Source of the DNA: Falsiroseomonas selenitidurans
Lineage (GTDB): Bacteria > Pseudomonadota > Alphaproteobacteria > Acetobacterales > Acetobacteraceae
Assembly: GCF_012103215.1 (NCBI RefSeq)
Contig: NZ_JAAVNE010000004.1
Location: forward strand, 62,001-126,000
Reading direction: 5' to 3'
Length of the DNA: 64,000 bases
The first letter of the stretch is position 1; every line of letters starts with the position of its first letter. The notes beneath the pieces were generated by a model that worked only from the letters and a program-made list of their open reading frames with translations, was not told the origin of the DNA and did not search any database. Shown piece after piece: positions 25,429 through 34,184 of the stretch. Both the position numbers and the translations under genes were made by a program.

Positions 25429-25549
25429 GCGGTGGTTGCGCGCAGTCTGCCAGGGATTTTCAGTATCCTACCAAGTTCGGGCGGCAGCGTCGCCATCGTC
25501 GCCGGCCCAATATCGGCCATCACGCTTCGTTGACCCGCGGTGCGGTGTC
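25429..25549. other. 121-bp gap upstream of the ethylene-type kinase
   Basis: No gene. Presumably holds the promoter for the leftward kinase-receiver operon (reading from about 25530 down to 25429), and the 3' end of the HpxZ-like gene. The stretch is slightly richer in A and T than its neighbours (AGTATCCTACCAAGTT). No confident -35/-10 pair was identified. Confidence 0.3.
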
Positions 25550-25927
25550 TCACGGCGTGGGAGGCATCAGGCTGACATGCGCGGCGACCACCCGCCAGCC
25601 TTCCGGGCGCCGCACCCAGCACTGGCTCTGCCGGCCGATGCGGCCGTTGCGGCTGAAGGTGGTGTTGGCGGTCGCGAAGTCCCGGCCATGGGTGGTGATG
25701 ACGGTGCGCAGCAAGGTGCGCTCCAGCCCCACGGAGGGGCGGCTGGCGCGGAATGCCATGATCTCGGCATAGCCATGCAGGATCTCGGTCGCGCCGTAGC
25801 GGATGGTGCGCGGATCGTTCCAGAACAGTTCGTCCAGCACCGCCACGTCATTGGCCACCAGGGCGGCCTCGTAGCGCTGGAAGGCGGCCGTGACCTCGGC
25901 CACGACCTCCGGGATATCGATGTCCAT
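25550..25927 (-). CDS. HpxZ/AtzH-like protein (DUF3225)
   Basis: 125 residues of the NTF2/SnoaL fold. [60 protein letters not shown] and [11 protein letters not shown] agree with the family annotated as oxalurate catabolism protein HpxZ; a close relative, AtzH, acts on 1-carboxybiuret in cyanuric-acid breakdown. Neither the hpx nor atzDE partners are beside it here. A split allophanate hydrolase (AtzF-like) is about 15 kb away. Start ATG 25927 gives the family N-terminus. Confidence 0.8.
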   Translation of the reverse strand: MDIDIPEVVAEVTAAFQRYEAALVANDVAVLDELFWNDPRTIRYGATEILHGYAEIMAFRASRPSVGLERTLLRTVITTHGRDFATANTTFSRNGRIGRQSQCWVRRPEGWRVVAAHVSLMPPTP

Positions 25928-26080
25928 GCGGTGCACCCCCTGCCTGGACCCGGAGAGGCGACCGGGTCGCTCGCGCGGTCATGCGGCGGATCGCGGCGGC
26001 CGTGAAGCCCCCGTTGGCGAAAACGCTCGCGCCATGCGGGCCTGGCCCGGCGACCGGCGGGCGCGCGGGCCGGCACCTGC

Positions 26081-27199
26081 TCAGCGTCGCAGCGATCGCC
26101 CGGCCAGGGTCGCCGCCAGGCCGGCCAGCAGCATGGGCAGGGCCGCCAGCGCCCAGGCCTGGCCGGCCAGCGCGCCGATCAGCGGTGGGGCCAGCAGCTG
26201 CGCCAGGTTGTTGCCCTGCATCACCAGCCCCACCGCCGGCGCCACCAGCGCCGCATCCGGCACCGACCGCGGCAGCAGCGCGAAGCAGGAGGCCGGCAGA
26301 AGCCCGCCGATGCCGCAGGCGGCGATCGCCAGCACCACCACCGCCGCGGGCAGCGGCACCAGGTAGACGGCGCTGCCACACACCGCCATCCCCAGCGCGC
26401 CGGCCATGGCGAGGCCGGCCGGCGCGGCGCCCCGGCGCATCAGCAGCCCGGCCGCCAGATTGCCGCCGGCATTGGCCAGGGCCGCCAGCGCCGCCGCCGC
26501 GCCAGCCCCGCCGGTGGCGGCGCCCAGCGCCTCCAGCCGCGCCGGCAGGAAGGCGGCGATGCCGAAATACAGCGCGTTGTAGGTGGCGAAGGCCGTGGCG
26601 ATGCGCAGCGGCCGGCGCGCCGCCATCAGCGCACGAAGCTGCGCGGCGATGGGCGCGGCCGGCGCTGCGGAACCGGCCGGGGCCGCCGGCACCAGAAGCC
26701 AGCAGAGCAGCGCCGCCAGGCCCAGCAGCAGCGCCAGCGCCATCCAGGCGGCACGCCAGCCCTGCGCTTCCACCAGCGGCGCGCTGAGCAGGCCGAGCGC
26801 GATCCCGGCCGGCATGTAGGTGCCCCACAATCCCATGGCGAGGCCGCGGTCGCGCGGCGCCACGCTGGCCGAAACCAGCCCGGGCGCCGCCACCACAAGC
26901 AGGAGAAACCCGGCGCCCTCCGCCACGCGGGCCAGCAGCAGCAGCGGGGCGGTCGGCGCCAGGGCCGCCGCCAGCGCGGCCAGGGTGCCCAGCGCCAAGC
27001 CCGCCAGAAGCGCCCGGCGCGGCCCGATCCGCGCGGCGGCCAGGCCGATGCCCAGGCCGCCGATGGCCGCCATCAGCGCGAACAGGGAAACCAGCAGCGC
27101 CGCGCCGGTCAGGCCCAGGCCGAATTCGGCGCCGATGGTGGTCATCGCCGCCGGCACCTTGCCGATCTGCGCCGCACCCAGGATGCCGCCCGCCAGCAT
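26081..27199 (-). CDS. MFS transporter
   Basis: 372 residues with about 12 hydrophobic segments and no signal peptide. The first loop RIGPRRALLAGLALGTLAALA resembles the MFS loop-2 motif A, and RVAEGAGFLLLVVAAPGLVS resembles motif B with its Arg. GLLVEAQGWRAAWMALAL-type residues occur at the middle. An in-frame stretch reads upstream of the ATG but no start codon was found. It follows the VOC gene by 38 bases on the same strand. Substrate unknown; the family group (CynX/NimT-like) covers many small solutes. Confidence 0.82.
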   Translation of the reverse strand: MLAGGILGAAQIGKVPAAMTTIGAEFGLGLTGAALLVSLFALMAAIGGLGIGLAAARIGPRRALLAGLALGTLAALAAALAPTAPLLLLARVAEGAGFLLLVVAAPGLVSASVAPRDRGLAMGLWGTYMPAGIALGLLSAPLVEAQGWRAAWMALALLLGLAALLCWLLVPAAPAGSAAPAAPIAAQLRALMAARRPLRIATAFATYNALYFGIAAFLPARLEALGAATGGAGAAAALAALANAGGNLAAGLLMRRGAAPAGLAMAGALGMAVCGSAVYLVPLPAAVVVLAIAACGIGGLLPASCFALLPRSVPDAALVAPAVGLVMQGNNLAQLLAPPLIGALAGQAWALAALPMLLAGLAATLAGRSLRR

Positions 27200-27237
27200 G
27201 GCGGCGACCGGCGCCCAGCTTGTGGCCGCCAGCTGGT

Positions 27238-27621
27238 TCAGCCGCGGCGCTCGATCAGTTCCACGCGCACGCCGTCCGGCGCCTGCAGGAAGGCGATGCG
27301 CACGCCCGGCCGCGCTTCGGTCGGGCCGGAGATCAGCGGCACGCCCTTGCCCTGCAGGTCGGCCAGCGCCGCATCCAAATCGTCCACGGCCAGGCCGACA
27401 TGCTCGATGCCGAGGAAGGGCGGCGCCGGCGGGGCGTGGGTCTCGGCCGGGACCTGTTCGACGAACAGGGGCACGGCGGCAAGGTCCAGCATCACCCGCA
27501 GCCGGCCGCCGGGGGTGGCGCGGCCGGTGATGGCGGCGCCGAAGGCCGAGACGTAGAAGGCGGCGGTCGCCTCCGGGTCCGGGCTGCGAAGATGGATATG
27601 GTCGAATCGATAGGGGCTCAT
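27238..27621 (-). CDS. VOC-family (glyoxalase/dioxygenase fold) protein
   Basis: 127 residues, with start MSPYRFDHIHLRSPDPEAT at 27621. The two beta-alpha-beta modules show FDHIHLRSPDPEATAAFY and GIEHVGLAVDDLDAALADL as repeat starts. QAPDGVRVELIERR is the usual ending with metal Glu. His and Glu positions fit a metal site. It could be a lyase, epimerase or dioxygenase; none can be picked. Divergent from the TetR gene, whose operator-like inverted repeat lies between them, so it may share its regulation. Confidence 0.8.
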   Translation of the reverse strand: MSPYRFDHIHLRSPDPEATAAFYVSAFGAAITGRATPGGRLRVMLDLAAVPLFVEQVPAETHAPPAPPFLGIEHVGLAVDDLDAALADLQGKGVPLISGPTEARPGVRIAFLQAPDGVRVELIERRG

Positions 27622-27670
27622 GCGCATCATCTCGCCCTGAATCGGGATGGAACGGAAGGGGGCTGGCAAT

Positions 27671-27701
27671 ATGACGAGTGTTGATTTAGATTATTCGTCA
27701 T
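27671..27701. promoter_or_regulatory. Operator-like inverted repeat at the TetR start
   Basis: ATGACGA (27671-27677) and TCGTCAT (27695-27701) form a perfect 7-bp inverted repeat 17 bases apart. The second half overlaps the TetR start codon. A related TGACGA-n-T-n-TTGA-n-TT block occurs before the RND adaptor gene (28344-28359). This fits autoregulation by the adjacent TetR repressor, and could affect the VOC gene as well. Confidence 0.6.
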
Positions 27702-28332
27702 GAGCACGACAACCCGGGAAGCCGCCACCCGCCGCGCCAGCAGCGCGGAGGAAACGCGGCGGCGCATCGAGGACACCGCCGAGGCGCTGTTCCGCTCCAT
27801 GGGCTACCAGAAGACGGCGGTGGCCGACATCGCGCGTGAACTCGGCATGTCGCCGGCCAACATCTACCGCTTCTATCCCTCCAAATCCGCGATCAACGAG
27901 GCGATCGCGGCGCGGATGCTGGATGGGGTGGAGGCGGAGCTGTGGGCCATCGCGCGCGGGCCGGGCGGCGCGGCGGAACGGCTGCACCTGCTGCTGCGCA
28001 CGCTGCACCAGCGGCACCTGGCGCTGTTCTTCACGGAAAAGCGCCTGCACGACATGGTGACGGCGGCGATGGCGGAGCATTGGGGCGTGGTGGAACGCTT
28101 CATCGAAGGCATCCGCACCGCCATCCGCCACGTGCTGATGGATGGTGCCGCGCGCGGCGAATTCGCGAAGCTGGACGCGGAAAGCACGGCCGGTTCCATC
28201 AAGATGGCGGTCATCGGCTTCATGCACCCCGTGCTGATCGCCGAATGCGGCATGCGGGAGGTGAGTGAGGCGGAGATGCTGGCCGATCTCGACGCGCTGA
28301 TCGCCTTGCTGCTGCGCGGCCTCCGGCCCTGA
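27700..28332 (+). CDS. TetR-family repressor of the adjacent efflux genes
   Basis: 210 residues. The N-terminal HTH reads TRRRIEDTAEALFRSMGYQK then TAVADIARELGMSPANIYRF, a near-consensus TetR domain (YRFYPSKSAINEAI follows). The ligand-binding C-terminal part is all-alpha. It lies 77 bases upstream of an RND adaptor-pump pair, the classical TetR/AcrR arrangement. Operator-like inverted repeats lie at its own start and before the pump genes. It is very likely a repressor of the efflux system, but the inducer is unknown. Confidence 0.9.
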   Translation: MSTTTREAATRRASSAEETRRRIEDTAEALFRSMGYQKTAVADIARELGMSPANIYRFYPSKSAINEAIAARMLDGVEAELWAIARGPGGAAERLHLLLRTLHQRHLALFFTEKRLHDMVTAAMAEHWGVVERFIEGIRTAIRHVLMDGAARGEFAKLDAESTAGSIKMAVIGFMHPVLIAECGMREVSEAEMLADLDALIALLLRGLRP

Positions 28333-28339
28333 GATGTGC

Positions 28340-28369
28340 TGACTGACGATTATTGACTTTTATCAGTCG
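28340..28369. promoter_or_regulatory. Operator-like site before the RND operon
   Basis: GACTGA (28341-28346) and TCAGTC (28363-28368) form an inverted repeat. Within it TGACGATTATTGACTT matches 13 of 16 bases of the sequence at the TetR start, TGACGAGTGTTGATTT. Location, 40 bases before the adaptor start, suits an operator overlapping the promoter. The match suggests that one repressor controls both. Confidence 0.6.
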
Positions 28370-28409
28370 ATAGCCATACTCGCGGCAGAAAATCCGCGAG
28401 ACCTCCCCC

Positions 28410-29531
28410 ATGGCCCTCTCCCGCGCCACATCGCTGCTGGTCAGCCTGCCCGTCCTCACCGCGCTCGGCATGGCGACCCTGACGGCCTGCGACGGCGAAG
28501 CCTTCACCCCGCCCGGCGCCGAGGCGCCCCTGCCGCGCCCGGTGCAGGTGGCTGCGGTGCGCATCTCCGGCGCCGAATCCCTCTCCGCCCATACCGGCGT
28601 GGTGCAGGCGCGACGGCAGGTGGATCTCGGCTTCCGCGCCGAAGGCCGCATCACCAGCCGCGCCGTGGAGGTGGGCCAGGCGGTGCAGGCCGGCCAGGTG
28701 CTGGCCCGGCTCGACCCCGGGGATCTGGCCCTGTCGCTGCGCGCGGCGGAGGCCGACCTCGCCTCGGCCGAGGCGCAGGCGCGGCAGGCGCGCAACGAGG
28801 CCACGCGCTCGCGCCAGCTGCGTGCCGGCGGGCATGTCTCGGCCAGCTATGACGACCAGCGCCAGGCCAGCGCGCGGGCGGCCGCGGAAGCCGTGGCGTC
28901 GGCCCGCGCCGGGCTGGAACTGGCGCGCAACCGCCTCTCCTACGCCACGCTGCGCGCGCCCTCCGCCGGGCTGGTGACGGCGCTGCTGGCGGAAGCCGGG
29001 CAGGTGGTGACGGAGGGCCAGGCGGTGCTGCGCCTGGCGGACCCGGCGGAGCGCGAATTGCTGGTCCGCGTGCCGGAAGCCGCCCTGCCCGGCCTGGCCG
29101 CGGCCCGGGCAGAGGTGCATTTCTGGGCGCGGCCGGACGCCCCCCTGGCGGCGACGCTGCGGGAAGTGGCGCCGCAGGCCGATGCGGCGCTGCGCACCTA
29201 CGCCGCCCGCTTCAGCCTGGAGGCGGCGCCGGACTGGGTGGCGCTGGGCATGACCGGCACGGTGCGGCTTTCCCTGCCCGGGGTGCCGGCCGCCACCCTG
29301 CCGCTCTCGGCGCTGCATGACCGCGGCCAGGGGCCGATGGTCTGGCGCCTGCTGCCGCAGGGGCGGATCGAGGCCGTGCCGGTCACCGTGCTGGCGCTGG
29401 CGGAACAGACCGTGCAGGTCAGCGGCGCGCTGCAGCCGGGCGACCAGGTGGTGGCCATGGGCCCGCAGCTGCTGGACCCCGGGCAGCTCGTGCGGGTCGT
29501 GCAGACGCGCCTTTCCGCCACCCTGCGCTGA
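28410..29531 (+). CDS. RND efflux periplasmic adaptor (lipoprotein)
   Basis: 373 residues. The signal MALSRATSLLVSLPVLTALG ends at a lipobox (LTAC), so the adaptor is anchored to the inner membrane. Next are a barrel-sandwich hybrid (VDLGFRAEGRITSRAVEVGQ, then VQAGQVLARLDPGDL) and a helical hairpin of Ala/Arg/Glu-rich repeats (~105-175). The second lipoyl half follows (LRAPSAGLVTALLAEAGQVV), then beta-barrel and membrane-proximal domains. It bridges the pump to an outer-membrane channel, which is not encoded here, so a TolC-like protein from elsewhere is expected. Ten bases precede the pump gene. Confidence 0.92.
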   Translation: MALSRATSLLVSLPVLTALGMATLTACDGEAFTPPGAEAPLPRPVQVAAVRISGAESLSAHTGVVQARRQVDLGFRAEGRITSRAVEVGQAVQAGQVLARLDPGDLALSLRAAEADLASAEAQARQARNEATRSRQLRAGGHVSASYDDQRQASARAAAEAVASARAGLELARNRLSYATLRAPSAGLVTALLAEAGQVVTEGQAVLRLADPAERELLVRVPEAALPGLAAARAEVHFWARPDAPLAATLREVAPQADAALRTYAARFSLEAAPDWVALGMTGTVRLSLPGVPAATLPLSALHDRGQGPMVWRLLPQGRIEAVPVTVLALAEQTVQVSGALQPGDQVVAMGPQLLDPGQLVRVVQTRLSATLR

Positions 29532-29541
29532 GGGCCGGGCG

Positions 29542-32500
29542 ATGGACCGCTTCAACCTTTCCGCCTGGGGCGTGCGCAACGGCGCGCTGACCCTCTTCGC
29601 CATCCTGCTGCTGGCCGTGCTCGGCACCGGCGCCTATTTCAAGCTCGGCCGGGCGGAGGACCCTTCCTTCACCCTGAAGGTCATGGTGGTGACCGCGCAA
29701 TGGCCGGGGGCCTCGGCTGAGGAGATGCAGGCGCAGGTCGCCGACCGCATCGAGAGCCGGCTGCAGGACCTGGCGCATCTGGACAGGCTCGAGACCTATG
29801 TGCGGCCGGGCAGCGCGGTCACCACCGTGGTGCTGCGCGACACCACCCCGCCGCGGGACGTGCCGGGCCTGTGGTACCAGGTGCGCAAGAAGGTGGGCGA
29901 CATCGTGCCCGCCCTGCCCGCCGGCGTGCGCGGCCCCTTCTTCAACGACGAATACGCCGATGTCTTCTCCGCCGTCCTGGCCCTGACCGGCGCCGAGAAC
30001 CCGGAGCTGGTGCGCCAGTCGGAGGCCATCCGCCTGCGCCTGCTGCGCGTGCCGGGTGTCGAGAAGGTGACGCTGCAGGGCGAGATCGCGCAGCGCATCC
30101 ATGTGGAGGTCAGCCATGCCCGCCTGGCCACGCTCGGCATCGGCGCGGAGGCGATCCTGGACGCGCTGGCGCGGCAGAACCCGGTGGCGCCGGCCGGCGT
30201 GGTGGAAACCGGGCCGCTGCGCGTGCAGCTGCGCGTCGGCGGCGGGCTGGATGGGCTGGCGGCGATCCGCAACGTCCCTGTCTCCGCCGGCGAGGGCCGC
30301 ACGCTGCGCCTGGGCGACATCGCCGAGGTGACGCGCGGCCTGGCGGACCCGCCTTCCGCCGCCGTGTTCCATGACGGCGAGGGCGCGATGATGATCTCGG
30401 TGGTCAAGCAGCCCGGCTTCAACGTGCTGACGCTGGGCGAGAGCCTGCGCGTGGCGCTGGCCGAGATCCGCCGCGACCTGCCGGTGGGCCTGCAATTGCA
30501 GGCGGTGTCGGACCAGCCGCGCATCGTGGCGGAGAGCGTGGCGGAGTTCCTGACCAAGTTCGCCGCCGCGCTGGGGGTGGTGCTGCTGATCTCCTTCCTG
30601 TCGCTCGGCTTCCGCGCCGGCATCATCGTGGCGCTGTCGGTGCCGCTGACGCTGGCCGCCGTCTTCCTGATGATGCTGTACTGGGGCACGGAGCTGGAGC
30701 GGATTTCGCTCGGCGCGCTGATCCTGGCGCTGGGCCTGCTGGTGGACGACGCCATCATCGCCATCGAGGCCATGGTGGTGAAGCTGGAGGAAGGTTTCGA
30801 CCGTGCGCGGGCCGCCGCCTTCGCCTGGGGCAGTACCGCGGCGCCGATGCTGTCAGGCACCCTGGTCACGATCGCGGGCTTCATTCCGGTGGGCTTCGCG
30901 GCCTCCACCTCCGGCGAATATGCCGGTGGCATCTTCTGGGTGGTGGGCGGCGCGCTGATCGCCTCCTGGCTCGTCGCCGTCTGGTTCACGCCCTGGCTCG
31001 GCGTGAAGCTGCTGCCGGTGCCGAAGCACGCGGTGCACCACGACACCCTGTATGATGGGCACTTCTACCGCCTGCTGCGCCGGCTGGTGGGCTGGTGCGT
31101 GGACCATCGCGCGATCGTGCTGGGGCTGACGCTGGCGGTGCTGGCCGTGGGCTTCGTCGGCATGGGGATGACGAAGAAGCAGTTCTTCCCGACCTCCGCG
31201 CGGCTCGAACTGCTGGTGGATTTGAACCTGCGCCAGGGCGCCAGCTTCGCCGCGACCCGCGCGGCGGTGGAGCGCGTGGCGGCGGTGGTGGCGCGCGACG
31301 AGGATGCGGTGATGCACACCGCCTATATCGGCGCCGGCGCGCCGCGCTTCTTCCTGGCGCTGAACCCGGACCTGCCGAACGAGGCCTTCGGCAAGCTGGT
31401 GGTGCAGGCACGCGAAGTGCCGGCGCGCGAAAGGCTGCGGGAGAAGCTGATCGCCTTCGCCGCGACGGGGGCGGTGGCGGAAGCGCGGGTGCGCGTCTCC
31501 CGCCTCGATTTCGGGCCGCCGGTGGGCTTCCCCGTGCAGTTCCGCGTGGTGGGCGGGGAGCCGGCGGCGCTGCGCCTGGCGGCGGAACAGGTGATGGAGG
31601 GGCTGCGCGCCACGCCGGGCACGCGCGATGTGCAGCTGGCCTGGGGCGAGCGGGCGCCGGCGATGCGCCTGGTGCTGGACGAGGCGCGGGTGGCGCAGCT
31701 CGGTCTCAGCCCGCAGGCGGTGGCGCAATCCATGCAGGCGCTGGTCTCCGGCGTCACCGCGACGCAGCTGCGCGAAGGCGCGCGGCTGGTGGATGTGGTG
31801 CTGCGCGCGCCGGCGGCGGAACGGCTGGGCCTGTCCAGCCTGGCGGACCTGACGCTGGTGACGGCGGCCGGGCCGGTGCCGCTGGGCCAGGTGGCGCGGC
31901 TGGAGCCGGTGATGGAGGAGCCCATCCTGTGGCGCCGCAACCGGGAAGCCTTCCTCACCGTGCGCGCCGATGTGGCGCCCGGCCTGCAGCCGCCGGACGT
32001 GACGGCCGCCGCCCTGCCGCGGATGCGGGAGATCGAGGCGCGGCTGCCGGTGGGCATGCGGATCGAGACCGGCGGCGCGGCGGAGGAATCGGGAAAGGCC
32101 AATGCCAGCCTCTTCGCGCTGTTCCCCGCCATGGTCGCGGTGATGCTGGTGATCCTGATGGTGCAGCTGCGCAGCTTCGGCCAGGTGGCGCTGGTGATGG
32201 CCACGGCGCCGCTGGGCATCCCGGGGGCGGCGGCGGCGCTGCTGCTGACCGGCATGCCCTTCGGCTTCGTCGCGCTGCTGGGCGTGATCGCGCTGGCCGG
32301 CATGGTGATGCGCAACACGCTGATCCTGGTGGACCAGGTGCGCCAGGATGTGGCGGCCGGCATGGCGCTGCGCCAGGCGATCATCGAGAGCAGCGTGCGC
32401 CGGGCGCGGCCGGTGGTGCTGACGGCGCTGGCCGCGGTGCTGGCCTTCGTGCCGCTGACGCTGTCCGTCTTCTGGGGGCCGATGGCGGTGGCGATGATCG

Positions 32501-32619
32501 GCGGGCTGACGCTCGGCACCGTGGCGACGCTGCTGGTGGTGCCGGCGCTGAACGGGCTGGCGCTGGGCTGGCGGCGGCCGCGCCGGGCGCCGGCGGGGGC
32601 CATGGCGCCGGCGGAGTAG
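29542..32619 (+). CDS. RND-family efflux pump, inner-membrane permease
   Basis: 1025 residues, the usual RND size, with 12 membrane segments. FNLSAWGVRNGALTLFAILL and AEDPSFTLKVMVVTAQWPGA mark the first helix and porter domain of the group with an EDP motif. Segment 4 contains LGLLVDDAIIAIEAMVVKLE with Asp402 and Asp403, matching the proton-relay pair of AcrB (407/408). The second half repeats the fold (GVIALAGMVMRNTLILVDQV). Substrates are not deducible. Its stop lies 1 base from the converging D-aminoacylase gene. Confidence 0.94.
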   Translation: MDRFNLSAWGVRNGALTLFAILLLAVLGTGAYFKLGRAEDPSFTLKVMVVTAQWPGASAEEMQAQVADRIESRLQDLAHLDRLETYVRPGSAVTTVVLRDTTPPRDVPGLWYQVRKKVGDIVPALPAGVRGPFFNDEYADVFSAVLALTGAENPELVRQSEAIRLRLLRVPGVEKVTLQGEIAQRIHVEVSHARLATLGIGAEAILDALARQNPVAPAGVVETGPLRVQLRVGGGLDGLAAIRNVPVSAGEGRTLRLGDIAEVTRGLADPPSAAVFHDGEGAMMISVVKQPGFNVLTLGESLRVALAEIRRDLPVGLQLQAVSDQPRIVAESVAEFLTKFAAALGVVLLISFLSLGFRAGIIVALSVPLTLAAVFLMMLYWGTELERISLGALILALGLLVDDAIIAIEAMVVKLEEGFDRARAAAFAWGSTAAPMLSGTLVTIAGFIPVGFAASTSGEYAGGIFWVVGGALIASWLVAVWFTPWLGVKLLPVPKHAVHHDTLYDGHFYRLLRRLVGWCVDHRAIVLGLTLAVLAVGFVGMGMTKKQFFPTSARLELLVDLNLRQGASFAATRAAVERVAAVVARDEDAVMHTAYIGAGAPRFFLALNPDLPNEAFGKLVVQAREVPARERLREKLIAFAATGAVAEARVRVSRLDFGPPVGFPVQFRVVGGEPAALRLAAEQVMEGLRATPGTRDVQLAWGERAPAMRLVLDEARVAQLGLSPQAVAQSMQALVSGVTATQLREGARLVDVVLRAPAAERLGLSSLADLTLVTAAGPVPLGQVARLEPVMEEPILWRRNREAFLTVRADVAPGLQPPDVTAAALPRMREIEARLPVGMRIETGGAAEESGKANASLFALFPAMVAVMLVILMVQLRSFGQVALVMATAPLGIPGAAAALLLTGMPFGFVALLGVIALAGMVMRNTLILVDQVRQDVAAGMALRQAIIESSVRRARPVVLTALAAVLAFVPLTLSVFWGPMAVAMIGGLTLGTVATLLVVPALNGLALGWRRPRRAPAGAMAPAE

Positions 32620-32620
32620 G

Positions 32621-34069
32621 TCAGGCCACGCGGCGGAGCAGGCGGCCGACGGGGGTTTCGCTGGCGCCGGTGGCCTGGGTGTAGACGGATTGGCCGTTCA
32701 CCCAGGTCTCGAGGATGCCATCCGCCACCTGCTTCGGCGCGGTGAAGGTGGCGCGGTCGCGGACCGTGGCGGCATCGAACAGCACCAGATCGGCGAAGGC
32801 GCCTTCGCGCAGCGCGCCGCGATCGGCGATGCCGAAGATTTGCGCGGTGCGGCCGGTCATTTTGTGAACCGCCTCCTCCAGCCCGAACAGGCCAAGGTCG
32901 CGGCTGTAATGGCCGAGAACCCGCGGGAAGGTGCCCCACAGCCGCGGATGCGGGTGCTTTGCCAGCGGCCCGCCATCGCTGCCGACCATGGAGAGCGGAT
33001 GCGCCAGGATGCGGCGCATGTCGTCCTCCGCCATGTTGTGGAAGACGCCGCCGCCGGGGGTCAGGCGCTGCGCCGCCACTTCCAGCGTCACGCCCCATTC
33101 CTGCGCGATGTCGGCCAGGTCGCGGCCGGCCATTTCCGGATGCGGGACGGAACTCGTCACCGTCACCGCCACATCCGGCCGCGGCTTGCGCGCGGCGAGC
33201 GAGGTGGAGGAGGCGGTGTAGGGGTAGACGTCGAAGGCCACGGGATGGGCCTCCGCATGGCGCGCGATCAGCGGCAGCGTCTCCACCGACCTGCCGTGGT
33301 TCTCCGGCTGGGCGCATTTGTGGTGGCTGATGATGACCGGGGCGCCGACGGCGCGGCCGATGCGCAGCGTCTCCTCGATGCTGTCCAGCACGCCATCGGC
33401 CTCGTCGCGCATATGGGTGACGTAAAGGCCGCCCTGCGCGCGCAGCGCCTCCGCCACCGCGATCACCTCCTCGGTCGGCGCCGCCCTGCTCGGCGGGTAG
33501 AACAGGCCGGTGGAGAAGCCGGCGGCGCCTTCGGCCAGGGCCTGCGCCAGTTGCTTGCGCATCCGCTCGGCTTCCCTGTCCGTCGCCGGCCGGCCCGTGT
33601 CCCGGCCCATGGCGCCGACTCGCAGCGACATATGGCCGATCAAGGCGAGCGTGTTCACCGATGAGGGCGTTGTGCGCAGCCGGTCGGCATAGGCGCCGAA
33701 ACTATCAAAAATCCACCATTCGGGGGCGCAGACGCCGTCGAGTGGTGCCGGCGGGCGTTCACTCATGGCCACGGGTGACAGGCTGATGCCGCAATTGCCG
33801 ACAACCACCGTGGTGACACCCTGGCTGGTCTTGCACAGCATGCAGGCCGGGCCGCAGAGCACCGCCTGGTCGTCATGCGTATGCGCGTCGATGAAGCCGG
33901 GCGCGAGGACGCGGCCTTCGGCCATCACCTCCCGCTCCGCCGCCATGGCGGACAGGTCGCCGAGGCCGGCGATGCGGTCGCCGCGCACGGCGAGGTCGCC
34001 GCGGCGGCGCGGGGCGCCGGTGCCGTCGATGAGGGTGGCATCGCGGATGATGAGGTCGCAGCGGCGCAT
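32621..34069 (-). CDS. N-acyl-D-amino-acid deacylase (D-aminoacylase)
   Basis: 482-residue amidohydrolase that removes the acyl group from N-acyl-D-amino acids. APGFIDAHTHDDQAVLCG has the first His pair, and VVVGNCGISLSPVA the Cys that bridges the metals in D-aminoacylases. THMRDEADGVLD and ISHHKCAQPENHGRS give later His ligands, and MVGSDGGPLAKHPHPRLWG the catalytic Asp. It is longer than simple dihydroorotase-type proteins, as expected for the family. Monocistronic, divergent from the FAD oxidoreductase gene across about 115 bases. An ATG at 34078 is equally possible. Confidence 0.92.
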   Translation of the reverse strand: MRRCDLIIRDATLIDGTGAPRRRGDLAVRGDRIAGLGDLSAMAAEREVMAEGRVLAPGFIDAHTHDDQAVLCGPACMLCKTSQGVTTVVVGNCGISLSPVAMSERPPAPLDGVCAPEWWIFDSFGAYADRLRTTPSSVNTLALIGHMSLRVGAMGRDTGRPATDREAERMRKQLAQALAEGAAGFSTGLFYPPSRAAPTEEVIAVAEALRAQGGLYVTHMRDEADGVLDSIEETLRIGRAVGAPVIISHHKCAQPENHGRSVETLPLIARHAEAHPVAFDVYPYTASSTSLAARKPRPDVAVTVTSSVPHPEMAGRDLADIAQEWGVTLEVAAQRLTPGGGVFHNMAEDDMRRILAHPLSMVGSDGGPLAKHPHPRLWGTFPRVLGHYSRDLGLFGLEEAVHKMTGRTAQIFGIADRGALREGAFADLVLFDAATVRDRATFTAPKQVADGILETWVNGQSVYTQATGASETPVGRLLRRVA

Positions 34070-34184
34070 CGGGGCCATCCCTGGATCGGGCCACGCAGGA
34101 TGGCGCCGCGGCAGCGCCGGCGGAACCCCTCCCGCATCCCGCCGCCAGGGGCCATGCTGCGGCGAAGCCCGAGGGGAGCCCGCG

